Below are positions 43,699-53,054 of a DNA stretch of 64,000 bases, in pieces. The stretch's first letter is position 1. Every line of letters starts with the position of its first letter. The DNA is taken from positions 62,001 through 126,000 of the forward strand of contig JAUIGE010000007.1 of the NCBI GenBank assembly GCA_030430205.1, given 5' to 3'. Under the pieces are notes generated by a model, which was not told the DNA's origin, did no database searches, and worked only from the letters and a program-made list of their open reading frames with translations. The position numbers and the translations under genes were made by a program. The stretch is from Bacteroidia bacterium (GTDB lineage: Bacteria; Bacteroidota; Bacteroidia; J057).

Positions 43699-46080
43699 CT
43701 AGGTGGGCATGTATTTTTTCGAAAAAATGCTTTTCAACATCAGGAATTCATATTTCATGACCATCTGTACAAAAAACGGGTCAAGATAATGTATCTCCCG
43801 AGACAGCTCGCCAAAATTGCTTCGCAATTCATCATCCAACAATCGCTTCATGGCCTGGTATAAGGCCAGCTTGTCGCCCGTAGGGACGAGCAGTGCGTTG
43901 CAATCTTCCAGCACATACTCCCCTACTCCAATATCAGCATGCGATAGGATCGGCAAAGCAAAATGCATCGCCTGAAGGATCTGACACATATCCGTGCTGT
44001 GCATGGCTGTCTGCACAAAGATATCCGCTGCGCGGTAGGCATACATTTCATTCTTTTGGAAATCCATGGCATTGATGAGCAGGCATTTTTGGGGAAATTT
44101 ATGATTTAGGCGATTGAATGCAGCTTCAATCCATTTCCTTGCCCCCTTGTCATGACTGGGGGTTTGGTGCAAAATAACAAGCTGATTTTCAGCTATTCCC
44201 AATTTTTCTCTGGCTTTTGCTTTATCCGTTTTTTGGATAAAATCTGCGATAGGCTGTGGGTCAATTGCCATTTTGATGATCTCCACAGGTACCCCCCGGG
44301 CCAAAGGCCCGACATAGCTTCGCATGCGATGCGAAGGCACAATCAGGCCAAAGGCCAGATGCATCACAGCCGCAGCCGCTTCATCTGGAATTTCGTCCAG
44401 ATACCAAAGGACAGGCAGCTGCCTGTCGGCAGCCTCCCTAAGCAGCGGCGCTGCGGCATTGCCGCAGCACAAAAGCAATGCTGCATTTTCATCGGAAAAT
44501 TCAACGAACTGCCATTGCGCTTTGCCAGCCAAAGCTGCCCTTAGTTGCTGCCAGCTTCTGCTTTCGCCCCTCTGCCCGGCAGCCAAAGCGATGCTTATGG
44601 GCTTCTCAACCTGAAAATCCTGCCACTCTCCCCCAAAAGGTCGAATCTGAAAAGGCTCTATCCTCGAAAAATTCGGATTGTAATAGGGATCGTGGATCGC
44701 CCTGTACTTCTTTTTGAAGTGGATCATTTCCCGAAATTCGGGCATGCCTTTGCGGCTTTTGCTTTCCTTGTGGATAAGGATCGCCTCATGGGCAAGCACG
44801 ATTCTTTTGCCTGCAAGCCTGACTCGAAGACAGAGGTCTATATCATTGAAAGAAAGGGGGAATAGCTTTTCATCAAAACCACCCAATTGCTCAAATAAAG
44901 CTTTGGAAATCAGGCAACAAGCTGCTGTCACCGCCGCCACATTGCTGGCGGGGATATTTTGCTCATCCGGTTTTTGGCCAGCAAAAAGGTGTATCGGAAA
45001 GCTTTCAAATTTTCCCATATACATATCTGTCCCTACTCCGGCATGCTGTATGCTGCCATCGGGATAGAGCAATTTTGCGCCGACCATGCCTACGCCTTCC
45101 CTGCTGTGGTAGCTCACCATCTGGCTGAGCCAGTCCGGATGGATGACTTCTGTGTCATCATTCAGCAGCAGCAGGAGCTCCGATTCTGCATATTTTGCAC
45201 CCTGGTTGTTGATATAGGCATAGGAAAAGGTACTCCCCCGGTTGGGGATACTCAGGACGCGTATGCCTTCATTTTGCCGGATTTCCTGCAAGCAGGCCAG
45301 GGTGGCCGGATCATCCGATGCATTGTCGAGGATGAGGATTTCGTAATGCGGATAAGTGGTATTCTGGAGGGAATGCAGGCATTTTTTGAGCAGGCGATGG
45401 TTGTTTTTGGAGGGAATGAGGATGGAGACGGTGGGAGTTTGAGTCCTGTCCTGAGGCTTTGCGAAGGATCGGGAACGAGGGCTATTTGGAATTTCACGCA
45501 CAGCGTGCATGAGGACTTTGGGCAGATGCCCAATGACATATTTTGCCTCTGCTGCTCTTAGCAGCAGGTCCCAAAAGGCGTCATCGCCTTTGGACTCATC
45601 CACTCCTCCCAGCGCCTCCCAGGCGCTTTTGCGCACCGCCAGAGGCTGGCGGATGTAGTTGCAGCCGAGCAACAGCTCGGGTGACCAGCCCGCTTTGAAG
45701 CAGGGCGAATGCCGCCTTCCGCTTTCATCCATCTGATCCTCATCACAGTAGAGAATCTCTGTCCCGGGATGCTCCCGCAGATAATGCGCAAGTTCTGCCC
45801 GGGCGTGCGCCGCCAGGCGATAGGAAGCTGTATGTGGAAAAATCCACGATTCTTCGACCTCCCACATGGAGATGTCCAGGGACTGTATTGTTTCCCGCTC
45901 TAAAAAAAGCTGGTACAGCTCCTCCTGAGTGGGAACTGGGGCCTTCGCCCAGGACGGCTTTGGGACCTTGCTGCGCAGCAGGCGGCGCAAGTTGCGCAAA
46001 ATCTGGCGGGGCGACTCCCGCCTGATAGCCCGTAACAGGATGCGCAGATTCGAGCGCGTAAGGTGATGGCGACCCTCCAT
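43699..46080 (-). CDS. Two-domain glycosyltransferase (GT2 plus GT4-like)
   Basis: ATG at 46080 is chosen because the longer frame runs through the neighbouring methyltransferase gene; 793 residues. After an N-terminal ~200-residue region (YCDEDQMDESGRR motif, as in long O-antigen transferases) comes a GT2 domain (SILIPSKNNHRLLKKCL, ILILDNASDD, LLLNDDTEV, SQMVSYHSREGVGMVGAKLL), then a GT4-like C-terminal domain (ILHQTPSHDKGARKWIEAAF, Q-A-M-H-F-A-L-P-I-L-S-H). A repeat-derived linker SRSFAKPQDRTQTP lies at about residues 200-213, just before the GT2 domain. Likely assembles a surface glycan backbone. Confidence 0.88.
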   Translation of the reverse strand: MEGRHHLTRSNLRILLRAIRRESPRQILRNLRRLLRSKVPKPSWAKAPVPTQEELYQLFLERETIQSLDISMWEVEESWIFPHTASYRLAAHARAELAHYLREHPGTEILYCDEDQMDESGRRHSPCFKAGWSPELLLGCNYIRQPLAVRKSAWEALGGVDESKGDDAFWDLLLRAAEAKYVIGHLPKVLMHAVREIPNSPRSRSFAKPQDRTQTPTVSILIPSKNNHRLLKKCLHSLQNTTYPHYEILILDNASDDPATLACLQEIRQNEGIRVLSIPNRGSTFSYAYINNQGAKYAESELLLLLNDDTEVIHPDWLSQMVSYHSREGVGMVGAKLLYPDGSIQHAGVGTDMYMGKFESFPIHLFAGQKPDEQNIPASNVAAVTAACCLISKALFEQLGGFDEKLFPLSFNDIDLCLRVRLAGKRIVLAHEAILIHKESKSRKGMPEFREMIHFKKKYRAIHDPYYNPNFSRIEPFQIRPFGGEWQDFQVEKPISIALAAGQRGESRSWQQLRAALAGKAQWQFVEFSDENAALLLCCGNAAAPLLREAADRQLPVLWYLDEIPDEAAAAVMHLAFGLIVPSHRMRSYVGPLARGVPVEIIKMAIDPQPIADFIQKTDKAKAREKLGIAENQLVILHQTPSHDKGARKWIEAAFNRLNHKFPQKCLLINAMDFQKNEMYAYRAADIFVQTAMHSTDMCQILQAMHFALPILSHADIGVGEYVLEDCNALLVPTGDKLALYQAMKRLLDDELRSNFGELSREIHYLDPFFVQMVMKYEFLMLKSIFSKKYMPT
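45440..45481. repeat. CCTTCG...CTCAGG element inserted in the two-domain glycosyltransferase
   Basis: On the minus strand the element reads GATCCTTCGCAAAGCCTCAG then GACAGGA, closely related to the unit duplicated in the glycosyltransferase at 38206-38303. It encodes the linker SRSFAKPQDRT in frame. Confidence 0.75.
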
Positions 46081-46094
46081 GAATGATTCCCGAT

Positions 46095-46856
46095 TTATTT
46101 CCAAAAATACAGCAAAATCCCCCCCGCTACGCTGACATTGAGTGACTCTGCCCCTCCCCTGCCGGGGATATGCAGCTTGCGGATGCCAGCGATCTGCTTT
46201 ATTTCGTCCCGCACGCCATTGGCCTCGTTGCCGAGCAGCAGGCAATCTTCGCCGCCGATGGCGGCCTCCCCGAGGGCTGTGCCCTCCATATCTGCCAGCC
46301 AGACGCGCCCCGGCGCCGATTGGATCAACGGCTCCAAAGCCTCCTCATAGCTCAGGGCTATCCTGAAGATGGACCCCATGCTGCTGCGCAGTACCTTGGG
46401 GTTGAAGCAATCCACGGTCCCTTTGCGGCAGATGATCTGCCGGATCCCAAACCAATCCGCTGTGCGGATGAGGGTGCCCAGGTTGCCGGGATCCTGGATT
46501 TCATCCAGGAGGAGGATTTTGCCGGGAGGCAAAGCAGAGAGTGCCACTGGCTGCAGGTAGCTTGCTGGCAAGTGGAGGATGGCAAGTACGCCTTCTGGAT
46601 GCTGAAGGGAGCTAAGCTGCCGGAAGGCAGCGGAAGGAGCCACAAAAGATTGATCCGCTGATACAAGCTCAGCCAGGACATCGTTATCTTTCAGATGATC
46701 TTCGGAAAAGACCAGGCCTTCGACTTTGAAAGAGGAATTTAGGGCTTCCTGAACCATCTTTTTTCCTTCAACTACAAAAAGACCGAGCTTCAGGCGGTTC
46801 TTTTTTGCTTGTAGAGAAGCAAAAGTTTTTAGTTTTGCTTTGGATAATGGCAGCAT
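46095..46856 (-). CDS. TrmH/SpoU-family RNA 2'-O-methyltransferase
   Basis: 253 residues. The N-terminal KLKTFASLQAKKNRLKLGLF region is an L30e-like substrate-binding domain; the SPOUT catalytic domain has motif 1 (D-E-I-Q-D-P-G-N-L-G-T-L-I-R-T-A), motif 2 (LLLGNEANGVRDEI) and motif 3 (L-H-I-P-G-R-G-G-A-E-S-L-N-V-S-V-A). These form the trefoil-knot S-adenosylmethionine pocket. The substrate is probably rRNA, but cannot be specified. The gene is divergent from tamL with start codons overlapping at a CATG sequence. Confidence 0.94.
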   Translation of the reverse strand: MLPLSKAKLKTFASLQAKKNRLKLGLFVVEGKKMVQEALNSSFKVEGLVFSEDHLKDNDVLAELVSADQSFVAPSAAFRQLSSLQHPEGVLAILHLPASYLQPVALSALPPGKILLLDEIQDPGNLGTLIRTADWFGIRQIICRKGTVDCFNPKVLRSSMGSIFRIALSYEEALEPLIQSAPGRVWLADMEGTALGEAAIGGEDCLLLGNEANGVRDEIKQIAGIRKLHIPGRGGAESLNVSVAGGILLYFWK

Positions 46857-49434
46857 GAACGCAAATCTACGAAAATACCTTTTCCTCCTACTCCTTATGT
46901 CCCTTATGGGCTGTCATTTGGTGCATTATGTTCCTAAGGACAAATTGCTGCTTCGGGATGAGGTCGCATTGAAGGGAAATAAAAACGTGAACCTGGAGAC
47001 GGCTGTCAGGATGCAGCCCAACCGCAGGGTGATTTGGCCTAAATTTTACCTGGCACTTTACAATACCGGCACGACCATCCAAAGGGACAGTTCGGCACTT
47101 AAAAAGTGGTTTATCGAAAATCCCGGCCGGGCAAAATTTTACCAGGAAAATGTCAAATGGCTGCGGGAAGAAATCGGGGAAGCGCCCGTCATGGTCAATA
47201 AAAAGGATATCCTGAGAGATAGCCTCAATGTCATCAATGCCTATGCCTCCAATGGTTTTTTTGACACAAAAGTGAACTATGAGATAGATACCATTGACAA
47301 TTATTTTGAGCGAAGAAGAGGAAAAGTCATCTTCAATATAGAGGAAGGAAAGCCATTTCATATCCGGAAGGTTTGGATAAAAGCGCCTTTTGTCGAATTG
47401 GAACAGCATTACCTCAACACCCTCAAAAAAAGCAACATACAGGTAGGCGAAAGATTTAGCTACAACAAACTCGCCCTGGAGCGCTCCCGCTTCGCCAATT
47501 TGCTGAAGACGCAGGGCTTCTTCACTTTTTCACCCAATACCATTCGCTTTAAGGTAGACACCTTTCTCAATCCGGCCAAATACCCCCTGCCTGATAGCAT
47601 CAGGGGTATTTCTGAAGTGGATACAAATTCTATCAAAGGCGTGAAGTGGTTGGATGTGGTAATGGAATTGACAGAGTCACCTGAGCGGTATTTCATTTCT
47701 GAGGTCGTAGTTGACCTGACTTCTCAGGACTCCCTGAGCAGTGAAGAAGTCGAAAATTCCCCTCACATCATCCATCTGAGGGCTTCCAGGCTGACAGAGG
47801 AGGAGCGGGAAGACTTCCTGATCACGGAAAGGAAGTTGAGTAAAAAAGCCAAAATGACATTTTTGGTTAATCCGGAACTGATCCGGCTGGTCAATTATAA
47901 TTTCCTGGCGGAAAGGATTTTCTTCAAAGAAGGGGGGCAATATGACCGCAGGGATGCAGTTTATACGCAGCAGCGCCTGCAGGACCTCTCGATGTTCCAA
48001 TATGTACTGATCAATTATGATGTGGATGAAAATACCAAAAGGATCAAAATTTATATAAAGGCCAATTTTTCACCCAAATTTGAATTTAAAACGGGTTTTG
48101 AGGCTTATACGAATGACCTTTCGACTTCTTTTACCCTGCCGATTTTTGGTGCAAGCATCAGCTTGCGGGACAAAAATACCTTTCGCCGCTCTGAGCTGAT
48201 GGAGTTGAGTCTGGGCGGAAATATCGGCCGCTATCCCATCAACGAAACTGAGCAAAACATTTTTTGGCAGTTACAAGGCAAGGGAAGTATCAATTTTCCA
48301 CGTTTTATCCTGCCTTTCCCCAAGACCTGGATTCCTGCAAAATACCGGGAATTCAGCGTGCTCAGGCCGGTGACCATCACCAGCATATCGGGCCTGCGCG
48401 AGCGCCGGGAGGAGTACGACCGCCTCTCCTTCACAGGCAACGCCAACTACCGCTGGTTCAACCAGCCGCAAAGCCAGCGCGAGCAGACGCAGCTCAGCCC
48501 CCTTTCATTTGAATATATAGACTATGACCTGGACCCTGATTTTCAAAAAGTAGTAGATTCCCTACCTTCTGCGATCAAGCGTGGCTACCAATCGCGATTC
48601 AACTCCTGGCTATCAGCCAGTTATACGGTTTCTGATTATCAGAGCAGCAAAAGAAGGCCTACCTATTTTAGCAAAATCAGCTATGAAGGCGGAGGAAATA
48701 TTCCCCGTTTATTCGAAATTCTTTCGCCTGTTGACAAGGACTATACCGACAACCGTCTGATCATCCGGAATGGAGATTCTATCGGCCTTTCCTTTGGTCA
48801 ATATGTGAAATTTTGGGTGGAAGGAAAGACGCAAATCCCCATCAAAAGTGGCAAGTTTCAGCTGGTGCTGAGGGGCGTTATGGGTGGCGCTTTGCCTTAT
48901 GGAAAAACGCAGTTGGTGCCCATCGAAAGGCGATTTTTCGCCGGGGGACCTTCCTCTATGCGGGGTTGGCAGTCCAACACCCTGGGGCCTGGCAGCTTTC
49001 CACTGACAGAATTGCTTTCGGATGATGAGGAAGACGTTTCCAGCCTGCTCGCCATCGGCGGGGAGTATTTATTCGAACTCAACGCAGAGCTGCGTTTTCA
49101 TGTCTGGTCCTATCTCGATATGGCCATTTTCACCGACCTGGGCAACGTGTGGCTCAATCCCCAAAAACCAGGTCAGGCCACTGACCCCAACAATTTCAAT
49201 GACCCACGGGCCTTTCTCACCTTCGACAACCTCTATCCCGGTTGGGATGCAGGCCTGGGCTTTCGCCTGGACTTTGATTTCCTGATCGTGCGCATAGACC
49301 TCGCACAGCAGCTTTTTGACCCGGGCCGGGTCGGCGATGCGACCTACCTCAACGGCTGGGTTCTCAGGAATTTTCCTGCCGATATTGGTTCGAATAGCTT
49401 CCAGGTCCATGTGGGAATTGGCTATCCTTTTTGA
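46855..49434 (+). CDS. tamL: TamL-like BamA-family outer membrane lipoprotein
   Basis: ATG at 46855, 859 residues. A lipoprotein signal peptide ends with the lipobox LMGC (Cys ~19), unlike TamA/BamA which lack one. POTRA-like segments follow (FFDTKVNYEIDT, RRGKVIFNIEEGKPFHIRKV, NIQVGERFSYNKLALERSRF), then a beta barrel of alternating aromatic strands ending in V-H-V-G-I-G-Y-P-F with the terminal Phe. In Bacteroidota TamL pairs with TamB for envelope maturation. It shares its start codon area with the methyltransferase gene. Confidence 0.9.
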   Translation: MNANLRKYLFLLLLMSLMGCHLVHYVPKDKLLLRDEVALKGNKNVNLETAVRMQPNRRVIWPKFYLALYNTGTTIQRDSSALKKWFIENPGRAKFYQENVKWLREEIGEAPVMVNKKDILRDSLNVINAYASNGFFDTKVNYEIDTIDNYFERRRGKVIFNIEEGKPFHIRKVWIKAPFVELEQHYLNTLKKSNIQVGERFSYNKLALERSRFANLLKTQGFFTFSPNTIRFKVDTFLNPAKYPLPDSIRGISEVDTNSIKGVKWLDVVMELTESPERYFISEVVVDLTSQDSLSSEEVENSPHIIHLRASRLTEEEREDFLITERKLSKKAKMTFLVNPELIRLVNYNFLAERIFFKEGGQYDRRDAVYTQQRLQDLSMFQYVLINYDVDENTKRIKIYIKANFSPKFEFKTGFEAYTNDLSTSFTLPIFGASISLRDKNTFRRSELMELSLGGNIGRYPINETEQNIFWQLQGKGSINFPRFILPFPKTWIPAKYREFSVLRPVTITSISGLRERREEYDRLSFTGNANYRWFNQPQSQREQTQLSPLSFEYIDYDLDPDFQKVVDSLPSAIKRGYQSRFNSWLSASYTVSDYQSSKRRPTYFSKISYEGGGNIPRLFEILSPVDKDYTDNRLIIRNGDSIGLSFGQYVKFWVEGKTQIPIKSGKFQLVLRGVMGGALPYGKTQLVPIERRFFAGGPSSMRGWQSNTLGPGSFPLTELLSDDEEDVSSLLAIGGEYLFELNAELRFHVWSYLDMAIFTDLGNVWLNPQKPGQATDPNNFNDPRAFLTFDNLYPGWDAGLGFRLDFDFLIVRIDLAQQLFDPGRVGDATYLNGWVLRNFPADIGSNSFQVHVGIGYPF

Positions 49435-49450
49435 TGGGGGATGCCAGCGC

Positions 49451-52387
49451 CTATGCCCCACCCTGTCGGGCTTCCATCGCCAGATAAATCTGATCCATGA
49501 TTTTGGTTCGTACATGCTCTCTCATGAGCAGGTGGTTGTTGGCTTTGGGGTAGGTACGATTGGCCAAAAAAATGAAAATCAGGTCGCTTTTGGGATCTAC
49601 CCATACGCAGGTCCCGGTAAAACCGGTATGTCCGTAGGTACTGCGTGAAGCCTTGTCGGAAGCGGGATTGGTGTGGTTGGAGTATATTTCAGGCTTATCC
49701 CAACCGAGTCCTTTGCGGTTGTTGCTGAGCTGTTGTTTGGTGAAATCCTTGATGGTTTGGGGCTGGAAGTAGCGTTCTCCACCGTAAGTGCCGCCATTTT
49801 TGAGCATAAAAAACAATTTGGCCATGTCATAGACATTCGAAAAGAGGCCTGCATGGCCGGTGCGCCCGCCCAAAATCGCCGACGATTCGTCGTGCACATA
49901 GCCTTGCAGCTTGCTGTAGCGCCAGTAGTCATCCACCAAAGTGGGTGGACAGCGGTGCTCAATGCCCTTGAGAGCAGGCGTATAATGCGTGCTCACCATG
50001 CCCATGGGCAGGTAAAATTTATATCGCGTATAGCGATCCAGGTTGGTGCCGACCCTTTCCTCCAAAATTTTGCCCATAATGATCATGCCTATATCGCTAT
50101 AGCGCACACTTTGGGTCTGCTTGACCTGCATACTTTGTATCCACTGCCAGACGGTGTCCGGGAGGTTTTGGTGCCCATATAGTTTGTCAGAAATGGACAA
50201 ATTGAAACTGTCCTGCAAGCTTGTCCGATAAAATCGGGGGTCATTTTTCTTTTGACGCAAATCGCTATAGGTATCGCGGTAAAAGGGCCGCCAGGCAGGC
50301 AGGCCTGAATTGTGTTGCAACAAACGACGAACCGTCAATTTGGCTTTATCACTTCCTTTGAGATCGCTTAAATACTTTTCAATGGGTGCATCCAGCTTGA
50401 GGCTGCCCTCCTCGACCAGCTTCATCGCTGTCAGGGTAGTAACTGCCACTTTGGTCACAGAAGCGAGGTCATACATGTGGAAATAAGGATTGATCTCCTC
50501 TCCGGCAGGGCCGTATTCTGTTTTCCCAAAGCCTTTTTCATAAATGATCGAATTGCCTTTTCCGACCAAAATAGCGCATCCTGGCATCGCTCCCTTTTTT
50601 ACATAAAGCTCAGCTATCGAATCTATGCGGTGGAGCACATAGCTGCTCACTCCTTCCTCTTCAGGAATAGCAAATCCAAAGCGGATGACTTCACTCAGGC
50701 GTATACCCGTCCCTTCGGGAAAGCGCGAATCGGCAGATACCGGCAGTCTGCCACTCACCGCCAGACCACCAAAAATCGCCATGGCCGCAGCGCGTTGCGC
50801 ATCTTCGGCGGTCTCATAGGCCACCAGGATGGCATCCTGCTTTCCTACCTGCGAAAGCGCATAAGGTGTCCCAAAAAGAGCCAAAATGGTCGTTTTCCCT
50901 CTTTTCTTCAGCTCATCTGAAAGCGTATTGATCAAAGGATTGTAGCCATATTTTTTTGCGGGATTTTTGCTGATGCTATGCACCCCAATGATCACGGTAC
51001 TGTGCCTGGAAAGCCCACTTACGATCTTTTCGACTTGTGCCATGCTAAAGCTGGCGGGAAGGTGAATGGTATTGACGGCACTGTATTTTTTGAGGCTTTC
51101 CTCAAAATCGGTGACAGCATCGGTGCCGATCTGTATATAGGCAATTTTCTTTTTTTCCAGCTCTTTTAGCGGCAAAAGCTGCCTTTCGTTTCTCACCAGC
51201 GTAAGGGCTGATTCATAGAGTTTTTTGCGCAAAATAAGAGCTTCCGGGCTGAGGAGGATTTTATCCAATCCCTTTTGCTCCACAGGAGCAAAGGTAGATA
51301 AGCCCAGCTTATACTTGGCAGCAAGCACATTGCGCACCCGCGCTTCCAGGGCCTCATTGGTTATGAAGCCCTTTTCAAGGGCTTTTTTCATCCCGGCTAT
51401 TGCCCGGGGGACATTGGCCGGAAAAAGCAGCACATCATTGCCCGCAAGAAAGGCTTTCACCTCTACTACTCCGGGCTCATAATATTTGGTTACCCCTTTC
51501 ATATTGAGGGCATCGGTAAATATCAGGCCTTTATAGCCCATCCGGTTGCGAATCATCTCCTGCACCACAAAAGGTGAGAGCGTGGTGGCCAGGTTGGGCG
51601 TATTATCAAGCGCCGGCACATACATATGGGCGACCATGACACCGCCTACGCCGGCATCCATGGCCCTTGCAAAGGGATATAGCTCCAGGGTATCCAGCCG
51701 CTCGCGGCTGTGGTTGATGACCGGCAGGTCTACATGGGAGTCGGTATCGGTGTCGCCGTGACCGGGAAAATGCTTGATGCAAGCCATCATGCCATTATCT
51801 TCCATGCCTTTGCTCAGCAATATGGCTTTGCGGGCGACATTGTATTTGTTTTCACCAAAAGAGCGATCATTGATCACGGGATTGGCGGGATTGTTATTGA
51901 TGTCTACGACCGGGGCAAAATTCACTTTCACGCCCACGGCCTGCAGTTGGCGGGCGTATTCTTCGCCCAGGTCATACATCATGGAATCGTTGCTGATGGC
52001 GCCCAGCGTCATGTTACGGGGAAAGCGCATGCTGTTTTCCAGGCGCATGCCAGGGCCGTATTCGGCATCCTGGCCGATCAGCAGGGGGATGTCAGCAGCA
52101 TCCTGAAAAACATTGACGAGCCTTGCCTGCTCTTCCGGAGAGCCCTGCATAAAGATGAGTCCTCCCAGCTTGTATTTGCTCACAAGACTTTGTGTGTAGG
52201 CGGCTTCGGCGGCATCGCCTTTGGCAAAAGTCGCCACCATAAAAAGCTGGCCGATCAGGGCATCGGTATCCATGCCTGCCACCACACTATCTGCCCATTG
52301 GGCTGCACGCGCATCCGTCTGTTGCCCATAAGCTACACTGCTCCATACCATCATTAACAAACCCAAAATACCGCCGGCGATTCTCAT
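49451..52387 (-). CDS. GH3 beta-N-acetylhexosaminidase fused to a class C beta-lactamase-like domain
   Basis: 978 residues with a signal peptide ending near residue 21. The GH3 domain has FAPVVDINNNPANPVI, the K-H-F-P-G-H-G-D-T motif at ~204-212 (with the His-Asp dyad of NagZ-type enzymes) and the nucleophile Asp in IFTDALNMKG near 290. From ~600 a serine hydrolase domain follows, with S-V-T-K (S-x2-K) near 641, a Y-S-D box (VRYSDIGMI) and HTGFTG near the end. The combination is well known in Bacteroidota and probably acts on peptidoglycan fragments in the periplasm. Confidence 0.93.
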   Translation of the reverse strand: MRIAGGILGLLMMVWSSVAYGQQTDARAAQWADSVVAGMDTDALIGQLFMVATFAKGDAAEAAYTQSLVSKYKLGGLIFMQGSPEEQARLVNVFQDAADIPLLIGQDAEYGPGMRLENSMRFPRNMTLGAISNDSMMYDLGEEYARQLQAVGVKVNFAPVVDINNNPANPVINDRSFGENKYNVARKAILLSKGMEDNGMMACIKHFPGHGDTDTDSHVDLPVINHSRERLDTLELYPFARAMDAGVGGVMVAHMYVPALDNTPNLATTLSPFVVQEMIRNRMGYKGLIFTDALNMKGVTKYYEPGVVEVKAFLAGNDVLLFPANVPRAIAGMKKALEKGFITNEALEARVRNVLAAKYKLGLSTFAPVEQKGLDKILLSPEALILRKKLYESALTLVRNERQLLPLKELEKKKIAYIQIGTDAVTDFEESLKKYSAVNTIHLPASFSMAQVEKIVSGLSRHSTVIIGVHSISKNPAKKYGYNPLINTLSDELKKRGKTTILALFGTPYALSQVGKQDAILVAYETAEDAQRAAAMAIFGGLAVSGRLPVSADSRFPEGTGIRLSEVIRFGFAIPEEEGVSSYVLHRIDSIAELYVKKGAMPGCAILVGKGNSIIYEKGFGKTEYGPAGEEINPYFHMYDLASVTKVAVTTLTAMKLVEEGSLKLDAPIEKYLSDLKGSDKAKLTVRRLLQHNSGLPAWRPFYRDTYSDLRQKKNDPRFYRTSLQDSFNLSISDKLYGHQNLPDTVWQWIQSMQVKQTQSVRYSDIGMIIMGKILEERVGTNLDRYTRYKFYLPMGMVSTHYTPALKGIEHRCPPTLVDDYWRYSKLQGYVHDESSAILGGRTGHAGLFSNVYDMAKLFFMLKNGGTYGGERYFQPQTIKDFTKQQLSNNRKGLGWDKPEIYSNHTNPASDKASRSTYGHTGFTGTCVWVDPKSDLIFIFLANRTYPKANNHLLMREHVRTKIMDQIYLAMEARQGGA

Positions 52388-52481
52388 GTCTTGTAAATAT
52401 TTATAAAAGAGTTAACACATTTTTTTTACCTTCCTTAGCTTACCAAAGGTAACGTAAAGCCTGAATCTTAATTGATGAATA

Positions 52482-52943
52482 ATGAAGAAATTTGCTTTTA
52501 AAAATAGAAAAATGCGTCAAATATTGTTCCCAATGGCCCTCCTCTTTTCTCTGAGCATGCTAAACATGCAGCAGCTGCAGGCCCAATACAAACTCAGCTG
52601 GGACGACCTCTACCAGGTAACTTTTAAAAAAGGGGAAGACGGAAGGCTGATCCCTACTTTTAGTGAAGAGCTCAAAATATTTGATGGAGAAGAGGTTTAT
52701 CTTTCGGGCTACCTTATCCCTATAGATTTATCCAATAATACCTATGTCATCTCGGCATTTCCCAATGCCTCCTGCTTCTTTTGCGGCGGGGCAGGCCCCG
52801 AGTCTGTGATGGAGCTACAGCTCGCCAAAGCGAACCGCAACTACCGCACCGACGAGTGGAAACGCTTCAAAGGCAGGCTCTGCCTGAATAAGGATGATGA
52901 GAATCACCTGCATTATCTGCTGGAGGAGGCGGAGGAGTTTTGA
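52482..52943 (+). CDS. Small secreted protein with CFFCGG motif (DUF3299-like)
   Basis: 153 residues from the first ATG; an internal ATG at 52512 (MRQILF) would start directly at the hydrophobic signal core. The signal peptide ends near QLQAQ. The mature part has the segment EEVYLSGYLIPIDLSNNTYV and then FPNASCFFCGGAGPESVMEL. The CxxC pair suggests metal binding or redox, and the G-Y-L-I-P-I-D-L block resembles DUF3299. Similar short secreted proteins occur widely in Bacteroidota; function unknown. Confidence 0.75.
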   Translation: MKKFAFKNRKMRQILFPMALLFSLSMLNMQQLQAQYKLSWDDLYQVTFKKGEDGRLIPTFSEELKIFDGEEVYLSGYLIPIDLSNNTYVISAFPNASCFFCGGAGPESVMELQLAKANRNYRTDEWKRFKGRLCLNKDDENHLHYLLEEAEEF

Positions 52944-52947
52944 GGGG

Positions 52948-53054
<107 letters not shown>

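Noticed and set aside
46081-46245. N-terminal extension of the two-domain glycosyltransferase
   Set aside because: It would be encoded inside the adjacent methyltransferase gene; the ATG at 46080 is a natural start.
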